Below, one piece after another: positions 53,891 to 62,396 of a stretch of 64,000 nt of DNA; the first letter of the stretch is position 1, and each line of letters opens with the position of its first letter. The DNA lies in assembly GCF_004563925.1 (NCBI RefSeq), contig NZ_SPNJ01000002.1, positions 372,001 to 436,000 on the forward strand. The letters run 5' to 3'. The DNA is from Herbaspirillum sp. 3R11. Lineage in GTDB: Bacteria; Pseudomonadota; Gammaproteobacteria; Burkholderiales; Burkholderiaceae_D. The notes beneath the pieces were generated by a model. That model saw only the letters and a program-made list of their open reading frames with translations, was not told the DNA's origin and ran no database searches. Both the position numbers and the translations under genes were made by a program.

Positions 53891-54168
53891 AGGGCGCAGA
53901 TTATAGCAAGCGGGTTTTTCTTGCACGGCTGCAGCAAGGCGTTTTACCGTGGATAATGCCCGGCCAGGCTGAATTTCAGTGAAATACGAACGGATGTGCG
54001 GAAGATCGCATCGGATGAGGTCTTTTGAGCGAATCGGCCCGCTTTTGGAGGATTTCATGCGATTTTGCCGCAGCGCCGAAATCGCCGACGCAAATTGATT
54101 GTTGGCAGGCGCTAGGCTAGACTTACCGTCTTTTGCCGGTTCCATCTAATAATTTTGAGGAGACACAC

Positions 54169-55146
54169 ATGTCCAGCATGAAAAAACTGTCGTTGCGCAC
54201 GCTCGTAAGCACCCTCGCCTTGGCTGCCGTCTGTTCCGCGCCGGCGCTGGCTGCGGACAAGACAGTTCTGGTTACCGCGATCGTCGAGCATCCTGCTCTC
54301 GACGCCGTCCGCGACGGCGTCAAGGACGAACTGAAAGATGAAGGCTTCGAAGCCGGCAAGAACCTCAAGTGGGAATACCAAAGCGCCCAGGGCAATACCG
54401 GCACTGCGGCACAGATCGCCCGCAAATTTGTCGGCGACAAGCCTGACGCCATCGTCGCCATCGCTACACCGTCGGCCCAGGCTCTGGTCAGCGCCACCAA
54501 GACCATTCCGGTCGTCTACTCCGGCGTGACCGATCCGGTCGCAGCACAACTGGTCAAGGACTGGAAGCCTTCCGGCACCAATGTCACCGGCGTGTCCGAC
54601 CTGCTGGAACTGGAAAAGCAAGTCGACCTGATCAAGCGCGTCGTGCCTAACGTCAAGCGTGTCGGCATGGTCTATAACCCGGGCGAGGCCAATTCCGCCG
54701 TGGTCGTCAAGGCGATGAAGGAATTGCTCGGCAAGTCCGGCATCACGCTGGTTGAAGCCGCCGCGCCACGTACGGTGGACGTCGGTTCGGCCGCCAAGAG
54801 CCTGATCGGCAAGGTCGACGTGATCTACACCAACACCGACAACAACGTCGTGTCCGCCTATGAAGCGCTGGTCAAGGTCGGCAACGACGCCAAGATCCCG
54901 CTGGTCGCTTCCGACACCGACAGCGTCAAGCGCGGCGCGATTGCTGCGCTGGGCGTGAACTACTATGACCTGGGCCGCCAGACCGGCAAGGTCGTCGCAC
55001 GCATCCTGAAGGGCGAAAAGCCGGGCGACATCGCTTCGGCCACCAGCAGCAAGCTGGAACTGTTCGTCAACACGACTGCTGCGCAAAAACAAGGTGTGAC
55101 CTTGTCGGCTGACCTGATCAAGTCGGCCAAGACAGTCATCAAATAA
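54169..55146 (+). CDS. ABC-transporter binding protein, TrpX-like (ABC_sub_bind), copy 1
   Basis: The 325 residues start at 54169 with GAGGAGA upstream, a signal ending APALAA, and mature DKTVLVTAIVEHPALDAVRDGVKDEL. Further family landmarks are YQSAQGNTGTAAQIARKFVG, PVVYSGVTDPVAAQLVKDW and VVARILKGEKPGDI. This PF04392 group binds aromatic amino acids in the known TrpXYZ system; ligand here unproven. It lacks the usual lipoprotein Cys. A close paralogue follows directly. Confidence 0.88.
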   Translation: MSSMKKLSLRTLVSTLALAAVCSAPALAADKTVLVTAIVEHPALDAVRDGVKDELKDEGFEAGKNLKWEYQSAQGNTGTAAQIARKFVGDKPDAIVAIATPSAQALVSATKTIPVVYSGVTDPVAAQLVKDWKPSGTNVTGVSDLLELEKQVDLIKRVVPNVKRVGMVYNPGEANSAVVVKAMKELLGKSGITLVEAAAPRTVDVGSAAKSLIGKVDVIYTNTDNNVVSAYEALVKVGNDAKIPLVASDTDSVKRGAIAALGVNYYDLGRQTGKVVARILKGEKPGDIASATSSKLELFVNTTAAQKQGVTLSADLIKSAKTVIK

Positions 55147-55165
55147 TCAGTCATCAACGAAAAGC

Positions 55166-55190
55166 AAGCGCCCGCCTAGAGGCGCTTTTT
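55166..55190 (+). terminator. Hairpin between the two binding-protein genes
   Basis: The stem AAGCGCC/GGCGCTT (55166-55172, 55181-55187) is followed by T5. It is a weak terminator that may trim the message between paralogues. Confidence 0.65.
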
Positions 55191-55217
55191 CATACACAGC
55201 ATCACAGAGGAGAGGAT

Positions 55218-56192
55218 ATGTTCACATTGAGTAAAACGTTGCGCGCCGTCACCGGCGCACTCGCGCTGGCGGCTGTTTGCACTGCGCCGGCCCTGGCCGC
55301 GGACAAGAGCGTCATGGTCACGTCGATCGTCGAGCATCCGGCGCTGGACGCCGTGCGCGACGGCACCCGCGACGAGCTCAAGGCCGAAGGCTATGAGGCC
55401 GGCAAGGGCTTCAAATTCGAATTCCAGAGCGCCCAGGGCAATGCCGGCACCGCCGGTCAGATCGCCAAGAAGTTTGTCGGCGACAACCCTGACGTGATCG
55501 TCGCCATCGGCACTCCGTCGGCACAACCGCTGGTGGCGTCGACCAAGACCATTCCGATCGTCTATTCCGGCATCGCCGACCCGATCGCCGCGCAACTGGT
55601 CAAGGACTGGGGCCCGTCCGGCACCAACGTGACCGGCCTGTCGCACATGCTCGATCCGGTCAAGCAAGTGGAGATCATCAAGAAGGTCCTGCCGAGCGCC
55701 AAGCGCATCGGTATCGTCTACAATCCGGGCGAATCCAATTCGGTGTCGGCCTTGAACGCGATCAAGGCCGTGCTGGAGAAGCAGGGCATGACGCTGGTGG
55801 AAGCCGCCGCACCGCGCTCGGTTGACGTTGCTCCTGCAGCCAAGAGCCTGATCGGCAAGATCGACCTGATGTACACCACCACCGACAACGTGGTCGTGTC
55901 GACCTTCGAGTCGCTGGCCAAGGTCTGCAACGACGCCAAGATCCCGCTGCTGGCTTCCGATACCGGCAGCGTCAAGCGCGGCGCCGTGGCTGCACTGGGC
56001 GTGAATTTCTACGACCTGGGCCGCCAGACCGGTAAAATCGTGGCGCGCATCCTCAAGGGTGAAAAGCCGGGCGACATTCCATCGTCGACCAGCAAGAACC
56101 TGGAGCTGTACATCAACACCACCGCCGCACAGAAACAAGGCGTGACGCTGTCGCCTGAGTTCCTCAAGTCGGCAACCAAGGTCATCAACTGA
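55218..56192 (+). CDS. ABC-transporter binding protein, TrpX-like (ABC_sub_bind), copy 2
   Basis: The 324 residues are collinear with copy 1 throughout and share most motifs: signal ending APALAA, DKSVMVTSIVEHPALDAVRDGTRDELKAEGYEAG, IVYSGIADPIAAQLVKDWGPSGTNVTG, LINTTAAQKQGVTLS-like end. The two look like a recent tandem duplication. Differences are concentrated in the ligand-side loops (DLLELEKQVDLIKRV in copy 1, HMLDPVKQVEIIKKV in copy 2), which could change specificity. AGAGGAG precedes the ATG. Confidence 0.88.
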   Translation: MFTLSKTLRAVTGALALAAVCTAPALAADKSVMVTSIVEHPALDAVRDGTRDELKAEGYEAGKGFKFEFQSAQGNAGTAGQIAKKFVGDNPDVIVAIGTPSAQPLVASTKTIPIVYSGIADPIAAQLVKDWGPSGTNVTGLSHMLDPVKQVEIIKKVLPSAKRIGIVYNPGESNSVSALNAIKAVLEKQGMTLVEAAAPRSVDVAPAAKSLIGKIDLMYTTTDNVVVSTFESLAKVCNDAKIPLLASDTGSVKRGAVAALGVNFYDLGRQTGKIVARILKGEKPGDIPSSTSKNLELYINTTAAQKQGVTLSPEFLKSATKVIN

Positions 56193-56226
56193 TCGGAGCA
56201 ATCCGCTCGGCGCAGTAATCTTGAAG

Positions 56227-56316
56227 CACGGCATGCGGCGTTACCGACGGCGCATGCCGTGATTTTCAGAGGACATTCGGCATCGGCCAGCAGCCGATGC
56301 CGAATGTGTTTTTTTA
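56227..56316 (+). terminator. Double hairpin with T-tail between binding protein and permease genes
   Basis: The first stem is CACGGCATGCG/CGCATGCCGTG (56227-56237, 56251-56261). The second is a perfect 15-bp stem with its arms at 56273-56287 and 56293-56307, followed by GTTTTTTT. This is a strong intrinsic terminator, placed just before the permease gene, so expression of permease and ATPase is probably lower than of the binding proteins. Confidence 0.85.
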
Positions 56317-56329
56317 GAAAGACCTTTTT

Positions 56330-57223
56330 ATGTCGCTGTATACGTTGTTGGGCGCACTGGAAATCGGCCTGATTTTCAGCCTGGTCGCCCTCGGGGTGCT
56401 GATTTCTTTCCGCATCCTCACCTTCCCCGATCTGACCGTCGACGGCAGCTTTCCGCTCGGCGGCGCTGTTGCCGCGACCATGATTGCCGCCGGTTACAAC
56501 CCGTTCCTGGCGACCGGCGTAGCCATCCTGGCCGGCGCACTGGCCGGTTTCACCACCGCGTGGCTGAATGTGCGCCTGAAGATCATGGATCTGCTGGCCA
56601 GTATCCTGATGATGATTGCGCTGTATTCCATCAACCTGCGCGTGATGGGCAAGCCGAACGTGCCGCTGATCAATGAGCCGACCATTTTCAGCATTCTGCT
56701 GCCGGACTGGATGCCAGACTATGTCGAACGTCCGCTGGTGCTGCTGGTCGTGGTGATTGCCGCCAAGCTGCTGCTGGACTGGTTCTTCTCTTCCGAAATC
56801 GGCCTGGCCTTGCGCGCCACCGGCGCCAACGCCCGCATGGCGCGCGCCCAGGGCATCGCCACCGGCCGCGCCACGCTGGCCGGCATGGCGCTGGCCAACG
56901 CGCTGGTCGCATTGGGCGGTGCGCTGTTTGCGCAGACTCAGGGCGGCGCTGATATTTCCATGGGTATCGGCACCATCGTGATCGGCCTGGCGGCCGTCAT
57001 CATCGGTGAAAACATCCTGCCGGCGCGTCGCCTGGTGCTGACCACGCTGGCTGTGATCCTCGGTGCGATCCTGTACCGCTTCTTCATCGCGCTGGCGTTG
57101 AACAGCGATTTCATCGGCCTGCAGGCGCAAGATCTGAACCTGGTCACCGCCGTGCTGGTCATGCTGGCGCTGGTGCTGCCGATGGGCAAGCGCAAGCTGA
57201 AACTGCTGCGCAAGGGAGCCTGA
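56330..57223 (+). CDS. ABC transporter permease, TrpY-like
   Basis: The 297-residue polytopic protein starts SLYTLLGALEIGLIFSLVALGVLISFRIL. FPDLTVDGSFPLGGAVAATMI is the family signature, and EIGLALRATGANARMARAQGIATGRATLAGMALANALVALGGALFAQTQGGADISMG matches BPD_transp_2 importers of the TrpXYZ kind. Hydrophobic segments number about eight to nine. It overlaps nothing and is followed after one base by the ATPase. Confidence 0.88.
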   Translation: MSLYTLLGALEIGLIFSLVALGVLISFRILTFPDLTVDGSFPLGGAVAATMIAAGYNPFLATGVAILAGALAGFTTAWLNVRLKIMDLLASILMMIALYSINLRVMGKPNVPLINEPTIFSILLPDWMPDYVERPLVLLVVVIAAKLLLDWFFSSEIGLALRATGANARMARAQGIATGRATLAGMALANALVALGGALFAQTQGGADISMGIGTIVIGLAAVIIGENILPARRLVLTTLAVILGAILYRFFIALALNSDFIGLQAQDLNLVTAVLVMLALVLPMGKRKLKLLRKGA

Positions 57224-57224
57224 C

Positions 57225-58019
57225 ATGTTAAAGGCCAAAGAACTCAAGATCACCTTCAATCCGGATACCCCGATTGAAAACCCCGCCTTGCGCGGCCTCA
57301 ACCTGGAAATCCCGACCGGCCAGTTCGTTGCCGTGATCGGCTCCAACGGCGCCGGCAAGTCGACCTTCCTCAATGCGATTTCCGGTGACCTGCTGGTGGA
57401 CTCCGGCAGCATTGAAATCGACGGCGTCGACGTCACGAAAAAGCAAGCCTGGGATCGCGCCGGCATGGTGGCGCGCGTGTTCCAGGACCCGATGGCCGGC
57501 ACCTGCGAAGCGCTGACCATCGAAGAAAACATGGCGCTGGCGATGGCGCGCGGCAAGCGCCGCGGCTTCGGTTTTGCGATCAAGCGCAACATGCGCGAGC
57601 TGTTCCGCGAGAAGCTGTCCATCCTGAACCTCGGTCTGGAAAAGCGCCTGACCGACCGCATCGGTCTCTTGTCCGGCGGCCAGCGTCAGGCCGTCAGCCT
57701 GCTGATGGCCTCGCTGCAGCCGTCGCGCATCCTGCTGCTGGATGAGCACACCGCCGCACTCGATCCGAAGACTGCCGCGTTTGTGCTGGAGCTGACCGCC
57801 AAGATCGTTTCCGAAAGCAAGCTGACCACCATGATGGTGACCCACAGCATGCGCCAGGCGCTCGATTACGGCGACCGCACCGTGATGCTGCATCAAGGGC
57901 AGGTAGTGTTGGACGTTTCAGGTGAAGAGCGCGCCGGTCTCGACGTGCCTGACTTGCTGAAGATGTTCGAGCGTACGCGCGGCGAAGTCTTGTCCGACGA
58001 CGCATTGCTGCTCGGCTGA
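57225..58019 (+). CDS. ABC transporter ATPase, TrpZ-like
   Basis: The 264 residues have Walker A GSNGAGKST, signature LSGGQRQAVSLLMA, Walker B ILLLDEHTAALDPK (His for Pro, as usual in this subfamily) and the switch MMVTHSMRQA. It completes the importer with the permease and the two binding proteins. Confidence 0.9.
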   Translation: MLKAKELKITFNPDTPIENPALRGLNLEIPTGQFVAVIGSNGAGKSTFLNAISGDLLVDSGSIEIDGVDVTKKQAWDRAGMVARVFQDPMAGTCEALTIEENMALAMARGKRRGFGFAIKRNMRELFREKLSILNLGLEKRLTDRIGLLSGGQRQAVSLLMASLQPSRILLLDEHTAALDPKTAAFVLELTAKIVSESKLTTMMVTHSMRQALDYGDRTVMLHQGQVVLDVSGEERAGLDVPDLLKMFERTRGEVLSDDALLLG

Positions 58020-58036
58020 GCCGGGTCTCTGCATAA

Positions 58037-58064
58037 TGAAAAAGGCCGCAATCGCGGCCTTTTT
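58037..58064. terminator. Terminator between the ATPase gene and trmL
   Basis: The stem GGCCGC/GCGGCC (58044-58049, 58054-58059) has an AATC loop, is preceded by A-rich sequence and is followed by T5. Confidence 0.8.
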
Positions 58065-58081
58065 CCATGGAGCGTCACATT

Positions 58082-58564
58082 CTATGCGCCGCCGGCAAAA
58101 CCGTTCTGCCGCCATGCTTCATAGACCACCACAGCCACCGTATTGGACAGGTTGAGGCTGCGGTTGTCGGGCCGCATCGGCAGGCGGATGCGTTGCGTGG
58201 TCGGGAAGGATTCGCGCAGTTCCGGCGCCAGGCCACGGGTTTCGGCGCCGAACACGAACACGTCGCCGGGCTGGAACGTCACGCTTGCGAATGGGGTCGA
58301 GCCGTGCGTGGTGAGTGCAAACATGCGTGCCTCATTGAATTCTGGATCCGCGCGGCGCTTGGCGATGAAGGCATCCCAGTCTGGATGCACCTGCATGCTG
58401 GCATAGTCGTGGTAATCCAGTCCGGCGCGCCGCATCTTGGCGTCGTCGAGCGGAAAGCCGAGTGGTTCGATCAGATGCAATTGGGCGCCGGTATTGGCGC
58501 ACAGGCGGATGATGTTGCCGGTGTTGGGCGGGATTTCCGGCTCGACCAGGACGACGTGGAACAA
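58082..58564 (-). CDS. trmL: tRNA (cytidine/uridine-34-2'-O)-methyltransferase
   Basis: The 160 residues begin at a TTG (58564), decided by GGAG at 58574-58571 with a 6-base gap; an ATG start is not available at the right place. SPOUT-type trefoil-knot motifs are EPEIPPNTGNIIRLCANTG, FVFGAETRGLAPEL and RSLNLSNTVAVVVYEAWRQ. It methylates the ribose at wobble position 34 of leucine tRNAs. It lies 26 bases after comF and is probably co-transcribed with it. Confidence 0.93.
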   Translation of the reverse strand: MFHVVLVEPEIPPNTGNIIRLCANTGAQLHLIEPLGFPLDDAKMRRAGLDYHDYASMQVHPDWDAFIAKRRADPEFNEARMFALTTHGSTPFASVTFQPGDVFVFGAETRGLAPELRESFPTTQRIRLPMRPDNRSLNLSNTVAVVVYEAWRQNGFAGGA

Positions 58565-58590
58565 ATGATTCTCCTTGATGAATGATGTGA

Positions 58591-59334
58591 TTACCTGGCC
58601 ACGGTGCGGGCGAAGACGATATTGGTCACGCGCCGCGCACCGAAGCGCTTGAGGGTTTCGGCGATTTCGTTGAGCGTCTCGCCGGTGGTGATGACGTCGT
58701 CGACCACGCCGATGTGCGCGCCGCGCACGTGGTTCATCGCCGTGGTGGGCACCACGAAGGCGCGCCGCATGTTGCGTTTGCGCTCGTCGTTGGGCAGCGT
58801 CGCCTGCGCCTGGGTGTCGCGCAGGCGCACCAGCAATTGCGGCTCCAGGCGGATGTCTAATGCGCGGGCCAGCGGCCGGGCGATCTCCAGCGACTGGTTG
58901 AAGCCTCGTTCTTGCAGGCGCCCCGGGCCGAGTGGCACGGCCGCCATCAAGGTCGGCAGCGGCAGGCCGCGTTCGGCGTAACGACCGAGCGCCTCGCGCA
59001 GCATGTCGGCCAGCAGCGGCGCCAGCGGCAGCGTGGCGCCGAATTTCAGCGCCAGCACCAACTGGTCGGCGGGCGCAGCGTAGTCGCCGGCGACCACGGT
59101 GGCGTCGAAGGCGGGCTTGTGCTTGAGGCAGTCGCCGCAGCGAACTTCCCTGGCAGCGGTCGGGATCGGCATCGCACACTGCAGGCAGCGCCGCGGCTCG
59201 ATCGAAAAATAGCGCGTCCGGCACGACTGGCACAGCGCTTCACGGTCGGTCTGTCCGCACAGCACGCAAGACGACGGCAGCAGGCGCCCGAAGGGGAGCA
59301 AGCGGCGAGAGACTGTCAGCAGGCGCGAGAGCAT
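58591..59334 (-). CDS. comF: ComF family protein (phosphoribosyltransferase fold)
   Basis: The 247 residues have two N-terminal Cys pairs forming a zinc site (CVLCG...CQSC, then RCLQC...CGDC) and a C-terminal phosphoribosyltransferase domain with IGVVDDVITTGETLNE. The family is linked to DNA uptake during competence in some bacteria; enzymatic activity is not established. It is divergent from bioC, a frequent Burkholderiales arrangement. Confidence 0.92.
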   Translation of the reverse strand: MLSRLLTVSRRLLPFGRLLPSSCVLCGQTDREALCQSCRTRYFSIEPRRCLQCAMPIPTAAREVRCGDCLKHKPAFDATVVAGDYAAPADQLVLALKFGATLPLAPLLADMLREALGRYAERGLPLPTLMAAVPLGPGRLQERGFNQSLEIARPLARALDIRLEPQLLVRLRDTQAQATLPNDERKRNMRRAFVVPTTAMNHVRGAHIGVVDDVITTGETLNEIAETLKRFGARRVTNIVFARTVAR

Positions 59335-59481
59335 GGGTTGTTGATAGCGTGGGTGCGTAGGTGCGCGTAGGTACGAGGAGCCGGTCCGGATTTGAGGCCG
59401 CGTCGCAGCGGCGGCGCACCCGAAAAGAGGAATTGGACTAAACTAGCGCCGATTATCTCATCTTGTCCGCCTGAATTTTTC

Positions 59482-60417
59482 ATGTCTTTGCCCCTGCCCA
59501 ACGCCAGCGCCAAATTGAGCGCGCCCATCGATTTGCCCCTGGTGCGCCGTCTGTTCTCGGCGCCGGCGCGCGTGGCGGAATCCGATTTCCTGCGGCGCGA
59601 GGTGTCGGCGCGCATGCTGGAGCGCTTGCTGCTGATCAAGATCGATCCGCAGCGCGTGCTGGACGCGGGCTGCGGCGAGGGCGCCGACATCGCCGCGCTG
59701 CAAAAGCGCTTTACGGACGCCCAGATCGTCGGTCTCGACGGCGCCTTCAATATGGTGGCCCTGGCGCGCGAACACCAGCTCGCCGCGCAGTCCGCCGTCA
59801 ATCGCTTGCTCAATAAATGGCTGCCCGCAGCCAATCCGGGTGGCGGCGCCAGCCTGGCCTGCGCCGATTTCGCGCAGCTGCCGTTTGCGCCCAACGCGCT
59901 CGACATGGTCTGGTCCAACCTGGCGCTGCACTGGCATCCGCAGCCGGACCGGGTCTTCGCTGAGTGGCGCCGGGTCTTGCGGGTCGAGGGTTTGCTGATG
60001 TTTTCGTGCTTCGGGCCGGATACCTTCAAGGAGCTGCGCACCGCCTTCGAGGCGGTCGACGCCGATCCGCACAGCCTGCCTTTCGTGGACATGCACGATT
60101 TCGGCGACATGCTGGTCAATGCCGGCTTTTCGACGCCGGTCATGGACATGGAAGCCATTACCGTTACTTATGACACGCCACAACGTCTGCTGGCCGACGT
60201 GCGCGCCTGGGGCGGCAATCCGCTGGAAAGCCGGCGGCGCGGCCTGCTCGGCCGTGAGGCCCACGCCCGCCTGTTGCAGGCGCTCGACCGGCAGCGCGGC
60301 GCCGATGGCAAGATACCGCTGAGTTTCGAGGTGATTTACGGCCATGCCTTCCGCCCCGTGCCCAAGACCACGGCGGGCGGCGAGGCCATCATCCGCTTCG
60401 ATTTGCCCAGAAAGTAG
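59482..60417 (+). CDS. bioC: Malonyl-ACP O-methyltransferase-like protein BioC
   Basis: The 311 residues start at 59482 (MSLPLPNASAKL). There is a class I SAM-binding domain with RVLDAGCGEGADIAALQ (about 62-78) and DMVWSNLALHWHPQPDRVFAEWRRVLRVEGLLMFSCFGPDTFKEL, the BioC pattern with the aromatic NLALHW. BioC masks malonyl-ACP as the methyl ester to start pimelate synthesis for biotin. The bio operon itself is elsewhere, so a general methyltransferase role cannot be excluded. Confidence 0.84.
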   Translation: MSLPLPNASAKLSAPIDLPLVRRLFSAPARVAESDFLRREVSARMLERLLLIKIDPQRVLDAGCGEGADIAALQKRFTDAQIVGLDGAFNMVALAREHQLAAQSAVNRLLNKWLPAANPGGGASLACADFAQLPFAPNALDMVWSNLALHWHPQPDRVFAEWRRVLRVEGLLMFSCFGPDTFKELRTAFEAVDADPHSLPFVDMHDFGDMLVNAGFSTPVMDMEAITVTYDTPQRLLADVRAWGGNPLESRRRGLLGREAHARLLQALDRQRGADGKIPLSFEVIYGHAFRPVPKTTAGGEAIIRFDLPRK

Positions 60418-60573
60418 CCGGACCGTCGCCGAGGGAGCAGTCGATGAATGCCGCGAAGCCGAACTGCCGAGTCGTCGCAAGGCGCGTCAAAGGCGGATTT
60501 TCAGACGCGGAAGTGGTTGTTTCAGGGCCTGAAAAGGCATTGTGTCAAGAGCGAAAAAGCGACTTTATTCCGC

Positions 60574-60603
60574 TTGATAACATTTATGGTTACCCCTTAT
60601 ACT
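60574..60603 (+). promoter_or_regulatory. Sigma-70-like promoter for the DUF2244-cox genes
   Basis: TTGATA (60574-60579) and TATACT (60598-60603) are separated by 18 bases; each hexamer differs from consensus at one position. It lies in the 241-base gap after bioC, 55 bases before the DUF2244 start. Confidence 0.72.
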
Positions 60604-60658
60604 CCGAGGGTTTTAGCTTGTGCGGACGTGCTCGGCCCAACGGCCTGGAGAATGTCCG

Positions 60659-61117
60659 ATGGTAAAGCGGGAGTGGCTGTTGAAGCGCAACTGTTCGATT
60701 GCGCCGCGCCAATTGGGGCAGGTTTTCGCGATCCTATGCGCGGTTTCACTGACAGTAGCGTTGGTTTTCACTTTGCGTGGAGCCTGGTACATATTGGTTT
60801 TTTCTGTACTTGAGTTGTCCGCAGTCGGTTTTGCTTTTCTGATTTATGCACGTCATGCGACTGATCGCGAATATATCGCGCTGGTCGAAGATTGTTTGCT
60901 GGTCGAATTCGTACAGGCAGGAAAAACGAGTCGTTACAGGCTCGATCTGCAGCATGTACGCATTGGTCCGGCGGGGCCTCACTCAGCTGGGAAACTGGTG
61001 AGGCTTGAGTCCTCTGGAATACGAGTCGATGTAGGTCGGCACCTGACGGAATGGAAGAGACGCGAATTCGCACTGGAGCTGGAGCGCGAGTTATCAGCAA
61101 GCAGTAACGTCAGGTAG
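60659..61117 (+). CDS. DUF2244 membrane protein
   Basis: The 152 residues start at 60659 with GGAG at 60647-60650. Two adjacent membrane helices (QVFAILCAVSLTVALVFTLRGAWYILVFSVLELSAVGFAFLIYARHATD, about 20-68) are followed by a small cytoplasmic domain with RLDLQHVRIG and VGRHLTEWKRREFALELERELS. This matches DUF2244, often encoded next to cytochrome oxidase genes. It lies 42 bases before coxB. The exact role is unknown; an assembly role is inferred from gene order. Confidence 0.85.
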   Translation: MVKREWLLKRNCSIAPRQLGQVFAILCAVSLTVALVFTLRGAWYILVFSVLELSAVGFAFLIYARHATDREYIALVEDCLLVEFVQAGKTSRYRLDLQHVRIGPAGPHSAGKLVRLESSGIRVDVGRHLTEWKRREFALELERELSASSNVR

Positions 61118-61159
61118 TCGGCACAATTCTTATAATTATTTTGGGCTTTTGAGGAAATC

Positions 61160-62332
61160 ATGATAATTGCGAAGCGCCTTCACTCTTTGCTACTTGGTGC
61201 ATCGCTCCTGGCGGCTTCCGTGCCGTCATGGGCATGGGGTGATAAAGTCGTCGACAGCCAGGGTGGTCCGGCCGTGTTGCAGACCAATTTCCAGCCGCCG
61301 GTCACGCAGATCGCCGAACAGATCTACGATTTGCATCATCTGATGCTGATTATCTGTCTGGTGATTTTCGTCGCCGTGTTCGGCGTCATGTTTTACTCCA
61401 TCCTCAAGCACCGCAAGTCCCTCGGCCACAAGTCGGCCAGTTTCCACGAAAGCACCACCGTTGAAATCGCCTGGACCATTATTCCGTTCCTGATCGTGAT
61501 CGGCATGGCGCTGCCCGCCACCAAGACCGTGGTCGCGATGAAAGACACCTCCAACGCCGACCTGACCATCAAGGCCACCGGCATGCAGTGGAAGTGGGGC
61601 TACGACTACCTCAAGGGCGAAGGCGAAGGTATTTCCTTCCTGTCCAACCTGGCCACGCCGCGCGAACAGATCACCGATCCTTCGCTGAAGAAAAACGACA
61701 ATTACCTGCTCGAAGTCGACAACCCTGTCGTCGTGCCGGTCAACAAGAAAGTCCGCATCATCACCACCGCCAACGACGTGATCCACTCGTGGACCATTCC
61801 GGCCTTCGGCGTGAAGCAGGATGCGATTCCCGGTTTCGTGCGCGACACCTGGTTCAAGGCTGAAAAAATCGGCACCTACCGCGGTCAGTGCGTTGAGCTG
61901 TGCGGCAAGGATCACGCCTTCATGCCTATCGTGGTCAACGTCGTCAGCGACGCCGACTACAAGACCTGGGTTGACGGCAAGAAGAAGGAAATGGCCGCCA
62001 AGGCTGATGATCCGACCAAGGTCTGGACCATCGACGAACTCAAGCAACGCGGCGAAAAAGTCTATACCTCCAATTGCGTGGTCTGCCACCAGGCCAACGG
62101 CAAGGGCGTGCCGGGCGCGTTCCCTGCGCTGGACGGCGATCCGGTCGTGAACGGTCCGAAGGCCGCGCAGATCGCGGTCGTGCTGAACGGCAAGAACGCG
62201 ATGCCGGCCTGGAAGTCGGTGCTGAACGACACCGAGATCGCCGCCGTGATTACCTACACACGCAACAGCTGGTCCAATAAAGCACAAGAAAACATCGTCC
62301 AACCGGCCGAGGTCCTGGCTGCGCGCAAGTAA
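61160..62332 (+). CDS. coxB: Cytochrome c oxidase subunit II with fused cytochrome c domain
   Basis: The 390 residues have a signal peptide, two membrane helices (about 60-80 and 108-125) and a periplasmic cupredoxin domain with the CuA ligands in HSWTIPAFGVKQ and CVELCGKDHAFM (Cys 244, Cys 248, His 252, Met). A C-terminal haem c domain has CVVCH at 306-310 and a Met-bearing GKNAMPAW. It accepts electrons from cytochrome c and passes them to subunit I. TATAAT at 61131-61136 may add a local promoter. GAGGAAA precedes the ATG. Confidence 0.95.
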   Translation: MIIAKRLHSLLLGASLLAASVPSWAWGDKVVDSQGGPAVLQTNFQPPVTQIAEQIYDLHHLMLIICLVIFVAVFGVMFYSILKHRKSLGHKSASFHESTTVEIAWTIIPFLIVIGMALPATKTVVAMKDTSNADLTIKATGMQWKWGYDYLKGEGEGISFLSNLATPREQITDPSLKKNDNYLLEVDNPVVVPVNKKVRIITTANDVIHSWTIPAFGVKQDAIPGFVRDTWFKAEKIGTYRGQCVELCGKDHAFMPIVVNVVSDADYKTWVDGKKKEMAAKADDPTKVWTIDELKQRGEKVYTSNCVVCHQANGKGVPGAFPALDGDPVVNGPKAAQIAVVLNGKNAMPAWKSVLNDTEIAAVITYTRNSWSNKAQENIVQPAEVLAARK

Positions 62333-62396
62333 CTGAATTAAGTGAGAACCTGCGCGCCGGGAAGGTGCGCATGTATCGAAGAATTGGGAGACTGAA

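Noticed and set aside
60444-60665. A 73-residue frame between bioC and the DUF2244 gene
   Set aside because: No ribosome site, no recognisable features, and it runs through the sigma-70-like promoter at 60574-60603.
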